Part shown: positions 1 through 27,316 of the stretch, piece by piece | Position numbering within the stretch: the stretch's first letter is position 1 | Layout: every line of letters begins with the position of its first letter | Notes under the pieces: generated by a model | Told to the model about the DNA's origin: nothing | Databases searched by the model: none | Seen by the model: only the letters and a program-made list of their open reading frames with translations | Position numbers and translations under genes: made by a program | Source of the DNA: Diadophis punctatus similis | Lineage: Eukaryota; Chordata; Lepidosauria; Squamata; Dipsadidae | Assembly (NCBI GenBank): GCA_023053685.1 | Contig: JALIGW010000016.1 | Span: 11,252,780 to 11,316,779 of the forward strand | Reading direction: 5' to 3' | Length of the DNA: 64,000 nucleotides

Positions 1-118
1 CCCGACCCTGGAAGATCAGGACTATCAATTGCTTATAGGTTAATGGGGTTTAGCAATCCCCTTAACATATTGGCTTGTATTTCATGTATAAAAAGTCTCA
101 AGAGTACATTTTATGAAA

Positions 119-470
119 ATTTATTTTATTTATTTATTTTATTTAAGTGTTCTTATATGCCGCCCTACTCCCTAGGGACTCAGGGCGGCGTACAACATAT
201 GCAAGAACAACTGATAAAAACAGTAAAAAGAAAATAAAAAATTTAGAAAGTTAAAAACACACAAACCATTCATACATGGGGGAGACCTAAGATATTCAAC
301 GGTCCCTGTATCACCCCACCTGCAGGAAGAGCCATGTCTTAACAGCTTTCCAGAAGGCCAGCAAGGTGGGGACAGTTCGAATCTCTGGGGGGTAGCTGGT
401 TCCAGAGAGCTGGAGCCCCCACAGAGAAGGCTCTCCCCCTCGGTCCCGCCAACCGACAAAATACAACTAA
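119..470 (-). repeat. Non-LTR LINE 3' end remnant
   Basis: Reading the minus strand gives GRAFSVGAPALWNQLPP, the conserved C-terminal block of a LINE reverse transcriptase polyprotein, followed by a 3' tail ending in an ATTT-rich run (119-145). A related piece lies at 39860-40170. It lies in MMP20 intron 4. Confidence 0.55.
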
Positions 471-483
471 ATTACATGAGCAT

Positions 484-600
484 TGACTTAAGGGGTTTTG
501 GGTGCTTTCTGAGCTTGGTTGTTTTCTTGCAGATATTTCATTACCCAAACTAGGTGACCTTCAAGCTCAGAGAGCACCCATTTCAACCCTGAGCGGCAAA
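484..600. repeat. Fragment of a dispersed repeat
   Basis: Carries the block CTGAGCTTGGTTGTTTTCTT next to TGCAGATATTTCATTACCCA. Reverse-complement relatives occur at 10785-10835 and 42655-42710. The pattern resembles ends of Penelope-like elements, but that assignment is tentative. Confidence 0.35.
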
Positions 601-883
601 TATTGTTTTTTATTGGTAACAATGACTTACAATGCTTGATTTTGCAGCAGCCCAGAATATAAATATCCTTCTTAGTTTCTTTTTTCAAAGAATGAGAAAT
701 TCCTGTAAAAATAGCATAGAATTTCATTCTCTTTTGTAAATCTGAAGTCTTAAATTGCTGTTGTTGTCGCTAGTTAATCATGCTAAGCATGGAAGGAAAG
801 CTCTAAATCAGTGGTTCTCAACCTTCCTAAAACCTATAGTTATTACTAATATTAACATTATATTTTGTTATTATATACTGTAG

Positions 884-15194
<14,311 letters not shown>

Positions 15195-16189
15195 TCTAAA
15201 GTGACCATAAAGAAGATGACAAATGAGCCATCCGATGCAGAAACCAAGGCATGATCAACCAGAAGGAAAGGATTGCAGTCCCTCTAGTTTTATATTTTTA
15301 AAAAATGACTACAGAGCACCATGTTATCGCTCAAATCCAGTGAAGAAAAGAAAGCAAAAGAAAAATAAGTAATTCAAGAAATCGACACAATAGAATATCA
15401 GTTACTTTGATGATCCCCAATTCACGGATGTTATGAACCTACCCAAATCATATGAATAAGTCATTAGAAAGATGTTAGAAATAACATCTGTATTTTCTTA
15501 TTAGATGCCATTCCCTTGCTTCTATGCCTCTTCTAAATAGCCCTAAGTGATTATATTGATAATTCCTCATCAACAGCATGTATTATTAACACAATCTTTC
15601 AGATGATGTGATGTAGCCAGTGTGTGGAAGACCATTCATGATTTGTGGCAGAAGTAAGGGACATTAGTAACAACCCTCAAATGTCTGACAGTGGCCAAAA
15701 AAAATGTCCAACAGTTTCCAAAGCTTCTTCAGTCTTCCCCAATTCATTTTTCTCTTTTTCTTTTCTTTCTTTTTCTCTTTGAGTCAATTTTTGACTGTTG
15801 GCAATTGCTTGGACAAGTTATTAAAGTTTGTTGCAAAAATCAAAACCAGAAGCACACACAGATGACTGATTCAGCTGGATTCATTAACTTCTTTATATAG
15901 AAGAATATAGATGAAGTAAATTTTACAATACTAATATAAATTCTTCTTCAAGCAGTTACAGGTAACAGAGAACAGTTAGTTTCATTTCAGCAGCAGACAA
16001 GTACAGAGAGCAGAGTGGACTGAGCCACACCCAGCCTTACGCTTAAGTTCCAGTTTCGATTCTCTGCACAGACTCAGAAGTGGTTAGCTCCCATTGGCTG
16101 ACTTAGTTGCTATGCCTATTCATCGGCTAACCTTGTTAACATGGCTCTCCCAGTTCATGAATATCTTAACACAAGTCCCTGCAGTTTTC
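15195..16189 (+). other. Probable MMP20 3' UTR and downstream flank
   Basis: No open frame or repeat recognised directly after the stop codon. The first part is likely 3' UTR. The end of the transcript is not fixed by the sequence. Confidence 0.4.
15820..15825 (+). terminator. Candidate MMP20 polyadenylation signal (ATTAAA)
   Basis: The common variant hexamer ATTAAA lies about 626 bases after the MMP20 stop and is followed by a GT-rich stretch (GTTTGTTG). I saw no canonical AATAAA between the stop and this point. It could be a chance match in AT-rich DNA. Confidence 0.3.
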
Positions 16190-16350
16190 TTGGCAAGATT
16201 TCAAAGTGGTTTGCCATTGCCTTTTTCTTAGGGCTGATACAATGACTGGCCCAAGTTCACCCAGCTGGCTCCATGCCTAGGGCAGGACTAGAGCTCATGG
16301 TCTCCTGATTTCTAGTCTGATGCCTTAACCACTAACCAAACTGGCTCTTC
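16190..16350 (-). repeat. tRNA-type SINE
   Basis: Minus strand begins with a tRNA-like head (AGCCAGTTTGGTTAGTGGTT, then B-box-like sequence) and carries the block shared with 8440-8560. Confidence 0.55.
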
Positions 16351-16667
16351 CCTAATTCATTACCTGCAAGAAAGTTGTAGAGGCTGTAAGTATTCCTCAA
16401 GAGAACCTATCATATTGTCAGTTTGCTAATTAAATAATTAATTTATAATCAGAGGGGCTTCGTTTTTATAGTTTCAAAGCTATGCTCATCTCTTAAGAAG
16501 ATTGTAAGCTTCTTGATTCTAACAGGATTGTAACAAGATTCTAACAAGATTGTAAGCTTCTTGATTCTAACAGGAAATTATGTTTCTTCTGAGCACAGAC
16601 AGAACAAATACCATTTCTTCTCTGAAGCCAATGTATTTGCTTGCCTTTAATAATAATAATTACAACA

Positions 16668-16745
16668 GAGTTGGAAGGGACCTTGGAGGTCTTCTAGTCC
16701 AACTCCCTGCTTAGGCAGGAAACCCTACACTACTTCAGACTAATG
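16668..16745 (-). repeat. CR1 LINE 3' end
   Basis: Contains ACAGAGTTGGAAGGGACCTT, then GGAGGTCTTCTAGTCCAACT, the complement of the CR1 3' terminus seen many times here. It is preceded by AATAATAAT. Confidence 0.8.
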
Positions 16746-17127
16746 GTTGTCCAACATTTGGGTATGATGAAATGTAAACCCTTCCAGTGGTGCTCCGTTT
16801 CCTTCCACAAGTAAAAGAATATTCAAGGAGGATTATTTGTGGCAGGAAAAGGTTTGTGTGATTAATCTCACAGCCTAATTCTGACATTGTTGCTGTTTTT
16901 GATAGTTGTGCATTTTGGGGCTCACCAGTTGATCTACTTATCCAAGACTGGTACAAGTTTCCAAATTAGTCATGAATGTTTACAGAGTTGTCCACAGGGG
17001 GAATGTCAAAAAATTCAAGATGGCAGGCACAACCATGAAATCAAAACGCCACTTTTTATACATGGTTTAAAGTATCTAAGAATTTAATTATTATTATTTA
17101 ATCCGTATTATTGCTCTCAAATTGCAG

Positions 17128-17222
17128 AACAGAGAATAACAAAATTGGAAAGGGACTTTGGTCTTCTAGTCTTCTCATCCAATCCCCTGCTTCAGCAGGA
17201 GACCCTATGCCATTTCAGACAA
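17128..17222 (-). repeat. CR1 LINE 3' end, diverged
   Basis: Same terminal block as above with an internal duplication of GTCTTCTAGTCTTCTCATCC type. Only the last 95 bases remain. Confidence 0.7.
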
Positions 17223-17515
17223 ATTGATTTAAATTTTCTACATTCTATATATATATACATTTGAGGATAATTTTAGAACTATTTATTGTAGATAGATAAT
17301 GAATATTAGACAAAAATAACCAAACCAAATTACATGAATAAACTATCTGCACAGTAAAAGCAATGGTCCTTAAATGAGATTTACTATAATTGCATCAAGC
17401 ATAAATTAAATATATAATAACTTTATGTTACTATATGGATATCAAAGGCCAAATCTCATGCTTGCTTTTTAATTTGTTTTTGTTTGGTTTGAGAGTGGTA
17501 ATTATGGGTTTGTTT

Positions 17516-18197
17516 CAGAGGTGGTATTCAGCCGGTTCACACTGGTTCGTGCGAACCGTTGGCAGAAATTTGGCCAAGGTCGCCGAACTGGTAACAATGG
17601 CCGGCTGGCCACACCCCTGAACCGGTCCCCCGATCACTGCTCGCCCCACCCTCCATGTTTGTTGCCACCATGTTCTTTGTGCACGCGCATCCAATTGTCT
17701 TGCAAGTCCAATGGGATGCACATGCGCGAAGAACATGGCGGCGACAGCAAGGCAGCAGCTTTTTCTGCGAGCTCCTGTACTTTTCAGCGGCCCGCGGTCA
17801 GCCGCCATAGCCACAATGAGGCTTCTTTGCCAGCCACTTTCCGGCAGCAGCGGCTAGCTGGGGCCGCTGAAAACTCTGGTCAGCTTGCCTTCTGGACTCT
17901 GGACCAGCCACCGCAGAAGGTAAGCAGCCCGAACAAAGAGGCAGTGGTGGGGGAGGAAGTGGGGCTAGGGCCGGGGCCGAAACGGGAACGACTGGCAAAG
18001 AGAGGGAGGGGGTAGATAAGTGGAAATTCCAAAAAATTTCCTAACTTTTCCTGTGGGCATGGCTAGGTGGGGGGGTCATGTGACTGAGTAGGCATGGGTG
18101 TGAGTGATGTCAAGTTGTCCATGCCCACTTAGTCACCTAGCCCTCACCTAGCCACGCCCACCAAACCAGTAGCAAAAATTTTTGAAACACACCACTG
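17516..18197. mobile_element. hAT-type element, family B (CAGAGGTGGNNTTC ends), 682 bp
   Basis: Begins CAGAGGTGGTATTCAGCCGG and ends AACACACCACTG. The 8-bp duplication GTTTGTTT is perfect (17508-17515 and 18198-18205). It carries the subterminal GGTTC...GAACCG palindrome typical of this family and a GC-rich interior. Confidence 0.88.
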
Positions 18198-19008
18198 GTT
18201 TGTTTGTTTCTGAATATTAGCCTCTGGAAAATAATCCACTGAAAAATAATGACAGAGGTTAGAGCTATGAAGGGGGGGGAACATATGCCTTATGAACAAG
18301 TATGTCAATCAAAGAAGTTTTGTGACAATTGTGATTTTGGGACTGTTCTTATATAGGGCCAATGCCAAAACCTATTTTGGAAAGAGAACAATTTTGAACT
18401 ACTGTACAATCCCATGAAAGCTGTGTGTTTTCCTGTATATAAAATATTGTTTTATAGATCATCATTTCCTGGATTATCACCATTTATTTTGGATATTTTT
18501 TCCACTTTTCCTGTAAAGAAATTAGATCATTGGAATGGTTTCTCCCTCCTTTTTCCCCCATAAAGAATTGATAGATAATTAAGCTGTGTGATTTCCCCCA
18601 GTTAAAACAGTAACCTTTCTGAGTGAAAGTGGATTAGAATGCATTCCCACGTTTTCTCTCTCTTTATATTAACATAGCTACTATCTGCCATATAGTGTAG
18701 AACCATATGGGTACAATGTAAATTAAACTTCCCCCTTCCTCTTCCCCTTTTCCTTTCTTATCATAAATCACACTGCTTTACAGCCATTCCAATCTGACAC
18801 AATCCAGGCTGGTTGCATTAAAATTCTCAGCAACTGTACTAAGAATTGGAGACATAATATTCGAACACATCTGGGTTTGGAAAGATTGAAACTTTGAAAC
18901 TATTATGAAACCACAACCACCTCACAATTTTCTTCAGAGGCAATTAAAAAGTTTGCAGTGGTAGCAACTTGTCCCCTGCAATAAAAACATTGCTCAAGGC
19001 AGTTGTAG
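18198..19008. other. Intergenic, no recognisable feature
   Basis: Unannotated sequence between two hAT copies. I see no open frame, microsatellite or dispersed repeat. Confidence 0.5.
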
Positions 19009-19315
19009 CAGTGGTGGGTTCCTACCAGTGCGGTCCACTCTATAGCACCGGTAGCGGCCCGCTGGTGATGTCACAGTACCGGTGCGGTCGGTTGCCGGTG
19101 CCTGGGTGCTGCCATTTTTTTAAAAAAAATTTTTTTACATTTTTTTAAAAAAATTCTTCTGCGCATGTCCAGAAGCCAAGCTTCCGGCACTGCGCATGCG
19201 CTGCCTTCCTACCCCACAGTGAGTCCAAGCAGCAGAGGATGGCTGAGGGAGCACGTGAGATGCTGAAAGAACGGGCAGCAGGAGCTATCTCCATTCCCCT
19301 CCCTTCAGCAGTTTA
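19009..19315. mobile_element. hAT-type element, family B, right half missing
   Basis: Starts CAGTGGTGGGTTCCTACCAG and follows the same interior as 31593-32212 and 60058-60690 until CCCTTCAGCAG, then leaves the family. The right terminus is absent. Confidence 0.8.
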
Positions 19316-19752
19316 ATAAGCTTATGAAGGTTATCAGTCATGCTAATTTATAATTTAACTAAATTTATAAGAAGGATTATTTTATATCCACTATAGAACA
19401 GGCTATAGGCTATATCCACTCAATAGAACAGAATTCAACTACTCTCATCCAACAGATCCCTCAGCCCTTCACAATTTCCCCTTCCAAGTTTTAAGTTATA
19501 AACAATGTAAATTGTTTGATTATAAACAGTAACATTTCTAATCAGATTAAAATATAATTACTTATTGAATACGAACCACTGGTATGATACAACTGCAAAA
19601 ATATTACATTGATAGAAGCATGATTCACAAATTACAAGAGGTTCCACCTGTTTTGTATATGCTACCTGTTCTAACATATGCCAGTGAAACATGGACACTA
19701 ACCTCACAATCAGGTTAGTGTCCTGGGGGGCACTACAAGGAGAAGAGTAATA

Positions 19753-19998
19753 CAATAGCAATAGCAATAGCACTTAGACTTATATACTGCTTCATAGTGC
19801 TTTACAGCCCTCTCTAAGCGGTTTACAGAGTTCAGCATATTGCCCCCAACAATCTGGGTCCTCATTTTACCCACCTCAGAAGGATGGAAGGCTGAGTCAA
19901 CCTTGAGCCTGGTGAGATTTGAACTGCTGAACTGCTGAACTAGCAGTCAGCTGAAGTAGCCAGCAGTGCTGCATTTAACCACTGCGCCACCTCAGCTC
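19753..19998 (-). repeat. tRNA-derived SINE
   Basis: Same family and orientation as 11953-12185, about 245 bases, including AGCAATAGCAATAGCACTTA at the tail and GCGCCACCTCAGCTC at the head. Confidence 0.88.
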
Positions 19999-20872
19999 CG
20001 TACAACTATACTACATGGGTAAATGTCCTTAGACAAAAGACAATACTGTTGGAATTAGGTTTTCAGAGTGATGGCATGAGGGAGGAGGGAACTGTAATCT
20101 TACATGACTCGCTTTTTCTGAGGTATCGTACCATAAACATTTAAAGGAAATTGTTGCTCCATTCTTTCTAGCGTGAATAAAGAAAGCTCATTCAACTGGA
20201 CATTGGAAATTGGAAAGTGATCCAATCAAGGATGTATTCAAAGTAATAGTAATTCTGTAACACTTTTGGCAGTTCTTCAGAATAATCTGAGTGATTATAG
20301 TATCCTCTGCTGTGTTGTTTTTCAAATGTAGATAAACCCATGCAGTTCTTGTCAACAACTTCAGAAGAAAAACAACAGCAGCATAGAGGAGAGTTTGTGA
20401 ATTAGCTCAAGACTTCTTACTATTTTTGAGAGTGTTGTAATAAGGTATCAGTCAACCATATACATAAGCAGCCTTACTCCTTTTGGAAACTTATTCATGG
20501 TTCAGTAGGGTTCATTCTTAAAAAGTCTTCAGTCATTTGACAATTTTTGTTCCTTTTGAGGAAGAACGAGCCATGACAGAGCATTTTAGAATGAAAAGCT
20601 GATTTCTGCTTAAAAACAAATATACCGTATGTTTTTAAGAATATTTCCCCACCTTTGTTTTGAATAACTAAGAATGAACCTCTGATGAAGAAGAAGTAAT
20701 GAAGAACTCTTATGGAAAACGAATGGAGAATTCTTATGGAGAAGAACTAAGAATAAACTTCTCTTATGGGGAAGAACCAATTTCAAAAAGATTGTAACAA
20801 ATTCCCAACAAAAACATGGAGAGCCATTGCTGACCAGGAGATATTCTCCCATAATTTTTCAAGGGCAGGACC
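19999..20872. other. Intergenic, no recognisable feature
   Basis: Contains a short cluster of GAAGAA-rich imperfect repeats around 20685-20785 and nothing else I can name. Confidence 0.45.
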
Positions 20873-21100
20873 CAGAGGTGGGCTTCACATTCTGTCATTA
20901 CCGGTTCACCCAGCACCAGAGATGTGAGTGCTCGTGCATGCATGCGATGTCAAACAACATGGGAATTTGCTCGCGCACACCATCTGCACATGCGTGCGAC
21001 ATCAAACAACATGGGAATTCACATGTGTGCACCGTCCACACATGTGTGTGATGTCAAGCAACACAAGAATTTGCTTGCACGTGCTGTCCACATATGGGAA
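20873..21100. repeat. hAT family B left end plus 52-bp tandem repeats
   Basis: CAGAGGTGGGCTTCAC at 20873 is a family B left end. From 20946 three units of about 52 bases follow (starts 20946, 20998, 21050), each with GAYRTCAARCAACA. No right terminus is found. Confidence 0.65.
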
Positions 21101-21413
21101 TTACTTCCAATATCTTTTCTTCTTTGATAGAATTTTGAGAGCAATGATTTTTTATTCATCAAATTCAGTGAGTATTGGTAGGAAAAAATGCAAAGCACTA
21201 AGTCAAAATAGAATTAAATCACATGCCTTTTGCTATTCATTATTATTGCTGTTGCTCCATTAAAATTGATATTACAGTATTTCAACTAAGTGCTTTTGAA
21301 CTATTATTAAACCTGTAACTTATGTATTTTACATGTAAAAGGAAAATACAGTGGAAATATTAATGTAGCCTCTCCTTCCTTACATATTCTCAATTTCCAA
21401 GTGTTTCCATCTA

Positions 21414-21520
21414 GTCTGGCTAAGACTTGTGGACTTCAACTCCCAGAATTCCCCAGCCAGCCATGGGAATTCTGGGAGTTGAAGTCCACAAGTCTTAAAG
21501 TTGCCATGGTTGGATACCCC
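21414..21520. mobile_element. Palindromic hAT-type element, family C, partial
   Basis: Near-perfect hairpin around AAGACTTGTGGACTTCAACT and its complement. The left end is truncated and the right end reads TTGGATACCCCTG. Confidence 0.7.
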
Positions 21521-21526
21521 TGGTTT

Positions 21527-22337
21527 AGAGCTTTCAGATTATTAGTGCAGCTAGGCTAATAAAATTCTATGTATTTTAGGGTCAACAACTAGCCTGAATC
21601 ATAGGTAGTTCTTTTGCATAGTTTTAAAGAAGCTTGTTAACTTCGTATGTGGGAAGAGGTACAGGATTCATTTCACAGAGTTAGCAAAATTATGTGACAG
21701 AAGCATTAGTGACATCTAAGTATTCTGACATCTTCTTAGATCAGGGGTCCACAACTCCTGGGCCATGGCTCATTACTTGGCCTTAGCCATTCGGAACTGG
21801 GCCACAGAAGGGGTGAGTGAGTGGTGCAAGTGTGCACACCATTTGATGATTGGAGAACTCTGTCTTAGATGATCATCTCTGCTTTATCGATCAAGAAAAA
21901 GCTACAGGTGCTTTCTCGGCATCATAAAATTACACTCAGATTGCAAATTAGAGAAAACATATTGTTAAATATAGAGTTTAACTTCACAGTAAACCACACA
22001 AACTTTAAACGGGTTTCATCTATTTTCATCTATTTCTTATTTAAGCATCTTTAAATTGTTTGATTTATTTCTACATTTTTGGAGTATTCAAGAGAGATAC
22101 AAAGATGAAGATCATTACTGTATATTGAACTTGGATGTTCAAAATATGTAGCTAGTTATTTAGAAAGGCAGCCCTAGATAGGACAAGAAGTAAAAAAAAT
22201 CTGCATAATAATTAAACTCTACATGGAATTTGGATTAATAAATATTGTATTGAACAAATTGAAGTTCTACAATTCTGTGTTGAAATGGTTTCTGTTATTG
22301 CTATTATTAGAAATTTGTATACTGGATACCAGATAGT
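21527..22337. other. Intergenic, no clear feature
   Basis: AT-rich. A degraded block at 21740-21830 (AGGGGTCCACAACTCCTGGG...) resembles a hAT family end, but no partner end is seen. Confidence 0.4.
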
Positions 22338-22338
22338 G

Positions 22339-22402
<64 letters not shown>
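22338..22402. repeat. Microsatellite (GATT)n
   Basis: About sixteen uninterrupted GATT units. Confidence 0.97.
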
Positions 22403-22403
<1 letters not shown>

Positions 22404-22649
22404 TCTATAGCCACCCATCTCAGTAAATGACTCTGGATGGCCATAGAAATCAAACAAATAAATACAATAAAGAAATGTATACTGACTCCCAATAATTCCT
22501 GGTAGCTTACAAGCAAAAACATTAAAAACAAGCAAAAAATACAGCTGAAACCCAGTCCAAATCTTGGTACCCAGGAATCTCTAGTGTTTTACCTTAGGCA
22601 GATGTGCCACAGTCATGTATAAAGCACATTAGTTATTTTAACAAGTTAT

Positions 22650-22925
22650 TTCAACACTGGAGGTTTTTAAGAAGAGATTGGACTACCATGTGTCCGAAAT
22701 GGTATAGGGTCTCCTGCTTGAGCAGGGGGTTGGACTCGAACAGGTGTGTCAAATTCACGGCATCACATTATTGTCATGTGACGTATTGTGGCTTTTCTCC
22801 CTTTGCTAAACCGGGGTTGGGCGTGGCCAGCGCATGACACATCAAGCCCATGGGCCATGAGTTTAACACTCCTGGACTAGAAGACCCCCAAGATCCTTTC
22901 CAACTCTGTTGTTCTGTTCTGTTAA
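22650..22925 (+). repeat. CR1 LINE 3' end split by a hAT insertion
   Basis: ACACTGGAGGTTTTTAAGAA to GGGGGTTGGACT (22650-22732) continues at 22875 as GACTAGAAGACC...TTCCAACTCTGTT. The interruption is the element at 22741-22874. Confidence 0.85.
22741..22874. mobile_element. hAT-type element, family D, 134 bp
   Basis: CAGGTGTGTCAAATTCAC to GAGTTTAACACTCCTG, flanked by GACTCGAA and GACTAGAA (7 of 8 identical). It is nested in a CR1. The same family and length occur at 26408-26541. Confidence 0.88.
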
Positions 22926-23079
22926 CATGGTCTAATGGTCTTTTTTATTGAAAAGACAGATAATTCATCAGATAATTCATCATTCTACAAAAACAATTTT
23001 ATTATTTACATAACAGCTCATTCATCTGCAATTTGTTGGATTATTCCCCTCTATTAGGGCTGCTATTGCTACAAATTTC

Positions 23080-23800
<721 letters not shown>

Positions 23801-23825
23801 CAATAGAAGTAGGTGAGAGGAAAGA

Positions 23826-23900
23826 AGGAAAGGAAAGGAAAGGAAAGGGAAGGGAAGGAAAGGAAAGGGAAGGAAAGGAAAGGAAAGGAAAGGAAAGGAA
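23826..23900. repeat. Microsatellite (GGAAA)n
   Basis: Purine-only imperfect GGAAA/GGGAA repeat. Confidence 0.95.
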
Positions 23901-24930
23901 AAGCAATTAAAGACACATTTTTTCTAAAATTTGGCTTGTTTCAGATTCTTAAAAATCTCTAGTTTCCCTGCAAAGTCCATTCCATTCTGCTGAAAAAGCA
24001 AATAAAATCATGAATAAATAAACAAATAACAGCCATTTGTTTTCTCCTGGCGGTCTATCCGTCTTTATCAGTCTTCAGATAGAGACAGTGTGATATCAGT
24101 CTCTCTCAGCTGCAATCCTGACTAAGTTGGGAATTGGACTCCAAAGTTAAATTAGTTCATTATCAGTGCAGCCCTAGTTTGAAGATGATCAAGAGTCTGT
24201 TTCTTCTTCAAGATAAAAGAATCCCCTCATTTGCTTCCTGTTGTGTAATGTGACACATCGCTCATCATTTTGCTGATCTTTCAGTCAACACCAACTTTCT
24301 TCCTGGCTTCCCAATATCTCGATTCTGGCTTGCTGTAGTTCTCCAAGATCTAAAACAGAAGCACATCTTTGTATCACTTTCTCATTCATCATTTTAATTG
24401 GTGGTACTGGCAATATGCCTTACAGCAGAGTTATGGCTGGGTTTCCTGTAGGAAAAATCTGGCTTAATTTCCATTTAGAATTTAATTTTGTAGAAAAATC
24501 CACAAAAACAATTGCTGCAGACTAACCAACGAACACTAGAGCTACCTGCAAGAATTGTTATCAGCAATCTAATTTTGAAGATTCATTATCCCATTTGGGG
24601 GCATATTTTGCCGTATTTTTGTTGGTGAATAGATTGAACACTTTCAGGCATTGTCTGCTTAGAAAGAGTTGTCTTTATCTGTTTCATGGATTGAAGTAGG
24701 CTCTATTCTGTTACAGACACTACTATTGTCTGCCCAAATTGGCCAAACAAAGTAAAGGTGATAAAACCTCAGATAGTAAGGGGTTTTTTTAACAACAAAA
24801 GTTATTTACAATCATTGCTTCTCTTTTTATATATATAGTATCTTGAATGCACTGCAAGGATCCTTAGAATATTTTGTATATAACTACAGCAAATTATAAA
24901 ACAAAAAACAAAATGTTTGAAGGGATATAC
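23901..24930. other. Intergenic, no recognisable feature
   Basis: No open frame, RNA gene or dispersed repeat recognised. Confidence 0.45.
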
Positions 24931-25489
24931 CCGGTTCGGACCGGTTCTGGTGAACTGGATGTTAATTTTAATCTGGTTCTCCGAACCGGTTGTTCCAAGG
25001 ACTAGCTGACCCCATCCCACCCCGCCCCTCCCAGGAGTCTCCACGTGGCCTGTTTTAGATGCCAGGTAAGTGCAGGGTGCGCACGGAGGCTCTGGGAGGG
25101 CAAAAAATGGGACTACTGGAAGTACCATAAGTCCGGAAATGGGCCTGTTTCCGGCCTCCAGAGGCCCTCTGGAGCTCGGGGGAGGCCGTTTTTGCCCTCC
25201 CTGAGGCTTGAGGAAAGCCTCTGGAGCCTGGGGAGGGCAAAAAACAGGCCTACCAGAAGTACCGGAGGTCCAGAAACGGGCCCATTTCCGGCCTCTGTAG
25301 GGCCTCCGGTGCGCGGGGGAGGCTGTTTTTACTCTCCTGGAGGCTTTGAGGAAAGCTTCCGGAGCCTGGGGAGGGTGAAAATGCTCCCCACCATGGTGCA
25401 GGAGGGCAAGTAGGCCACGCCCCCATGGCCACACCCACCCAGCAACCGGGCAGCGAACCGGTTCCTAAAAATTTTCAATCCCACCCCTG
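24931..25489. mobile_element. hAT-type element, family B-like, left end lost
   Basis: Right end GAACCGGTTCCTAAAAATTT, then CAATCCCACCCCTG. The left side begins inside the subterminal CCGGTTCGGACCGGTT palindrome. GATATAC occurs on both sides, suggesting a partly preserved target duplication. The interior holds two or three diverged copies of a GC-rich unit of about 120 bases (GCCTTTGAGGAAAGC...). Confidence 0.7.
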
Positions 25490-25734
25490 ATATACTTGCC
25501 CATTATCATCCTACAAGCCTTTTGAATATAAACAGTAAGATTACGCTAGATGCTATCATTTTTAATCAGAAGGCATTTTGGCAGAGGACAATGCACATTT
25601 TGGGCCAGACACTCTACAGGGAGAGCCAAAATGTGCAATCTTGTATGACAAAGAGGAATCTGTCTAGGTATTCAATTTATTACTTTCAGTACAGCTAGAT
25701 ATATAAGTCAAATTAAATGATCGAAAACAATCAA

Positions 25735-26280
25735 TTGATCAGAATGGGGCTGAAAGGGGTCTTGGAAGTCTTCTAGTCCAACGCCGAGCTCAAGCAGGAG
25801 ACCCTATACCAGAGGTCTTCAAACTTGGCAACTTTAAGACTTATGGACTTCAACTCCCTGAATTCTCCAGCCAGCATAGCTGGCTGGAGAATTCTGGGAA
25901 TTGAAGTCCACAAGTCTTAAAGTTGCCAAGTTTGGGGATCCCTGCCCTATACCATTTCAGACAGGTGGCTGTCCAGTCTTTTCTTAAAAACCTCCAGTGA
26001 TGAAGCACCTACAACATCTGATGGCAAGCTCTTCCACTGGTTAATTGTTCTCTCTGTTAGGAAGTTTCTCCTTATTTCCAGGTTGCTTATTTCCTTGATT
26101 GGTCTCCATCCATTGTTTCATGTCCTGCTTTCAGATGGTTTGGAAAATAAGTTGACACCCCCCCCCTTCTTTGTGGCAGCCCCTCAAATACTGGAATACT
26201 GCTATCATGTCACCCCTAGTCCTTCTTCTCTCTGGACTAGCCATACCCACTTCCTGTAACCGTTCAGGACATCAGCACAT
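25735..26280 (-). repeat. CR1 LINE 3' part split by a hAT insertion
   Basis: Minus-strand CR1 C-terminus and 3' tail, continuous across the element at 25810-25944 (…ACCCTATAC / CATTTCAGACAGGTGGC…). Confidence 0.85.
25810..25944. mobile_element. Palindromic hAT-type element, family C, 135 bp
   Basis: CAGAGGTCTTCAAACTTGG to CCAAGTTTGGGGATCCCTG. The perfect 8-bp duplication CCCTATAC lies at 25802-25809 and 25945-25952. The arms are complementary almost throughout (centre near AGCATAGCTGGCT). Confidence 0.92.
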
Positions 26281-26407
26281 TTAACATGTTGTCAACCACC
26301 ACACTGGCAGGGAAATATAAGAAAATCCCATATGAAGAGCAGCTATATCCATGCAAGCTTGAGCTTATTGAAACCACAGCCATTTTCCTATATTATATTC
26401 TCTATAA

Positions 26408-26541
26408 CATGGGTGTCAAACTTGATCGTATCACGTGATGTATTGCGACGTATCGCAACTTTTTTTGCCTTTGCGAAGCTGGGGTGGGCATGGCCTGTGT
26501 GTGACACATCTGGCCAACGGGCCACAAGTTTGACATCCCTG
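26408..26541. mobile_element. hAT-type element, family D, 134 bp
   Basis: CATGGGTGTCAAACTTG to CAAGTTTGACATCCCTG, with perfect 8-bp duplication CTCTATAA (26400-26407 and 26542-26549). Confidence 0.92.
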
Positions 26542-26680
26542 CTCTATAAGGAAGGTTGCACAATATAATGTGTTTCTATTAACAGTTAATTTCCAGGGCA
26601 CATCGATTTGTTGTTTTACTACCAGAATGACTTCTCTCTTTTTTCTAAGTTCTGCTATATTGTCCGCAGAATGTGTACAG

Positions 26681-27316
26681 CAGGGGCGGGTTCCTAATTT
26701 TTTTACTACCACTCTGTGGGTGTGGTTTATTTTGTGGGTGTGGCTTGCCAGTCATGTGACCGGGTGGGCGTGGGCCTTGGGAGCTTAGCAGCGGCTGGAG
26801 AAGCAGGGAGGCATTGCCCACCTGCAACGCAGCCCCCTGCAGCGGAAGCAGCAAGACCGCGGCAGTGGTTCTTCGAGGAGGCTCCGTCCGGCCTGAATGC
26901 TTCTCTCCATTCGATGATTCTAGGCTCCTGCTGCCCATTCCCCCTCCCCTCAGCAGCTCAAGAAGCCTCAAACGTGCGAAAATGCCTGGGATCATCACAG
27001 CGCGTTCGTGGCTTCTCGGAGTGCTGAAGGGAGGGGAATGGAGATAGCTCCTGTCGCACGTTCTTTCAGCGTCTCACGCGCTCCCTCAGCCATCCTCCCT
27101 GCTTGGACTCACTGTGGGGTAGGAAGGCAGCGCATGCGCAGTGCCGCAAGCTCAACTTCTGGGCATGCGCAGAAGAAAATTTTAAAAAAAATAATTTTTT
27201 TTAAAAAAAATGGTGGTGCCCAGGCACCAGCAACTGACCGCACCGGTACTGTGACATCACCAGCGGGCCGCTACCGGTGCTATAGAGTGGACCGCACCGG
27301 TAGGAACCCACTACTG
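26681..27316. mobile_element. hAT-type element, family B, 636 bp, full length
   Basis: CAGGGGCGGGTTCCTAATTT to ACCGGTAGGAACCCACTACTG. The perfect 8-bp duplication GTGTACAG lies at 26673-26680 and 27317-27324. It is the opposite orientation of the copies at 31593 and 60058. No transposase open frame. Confidence 0.93.

Noticed and set aside
24802..25434. 210-codon minus-strand open frame
   Set aside because: It runs through the GC-rich tandem interior of a hAT-type element; no protein family is recognisable.
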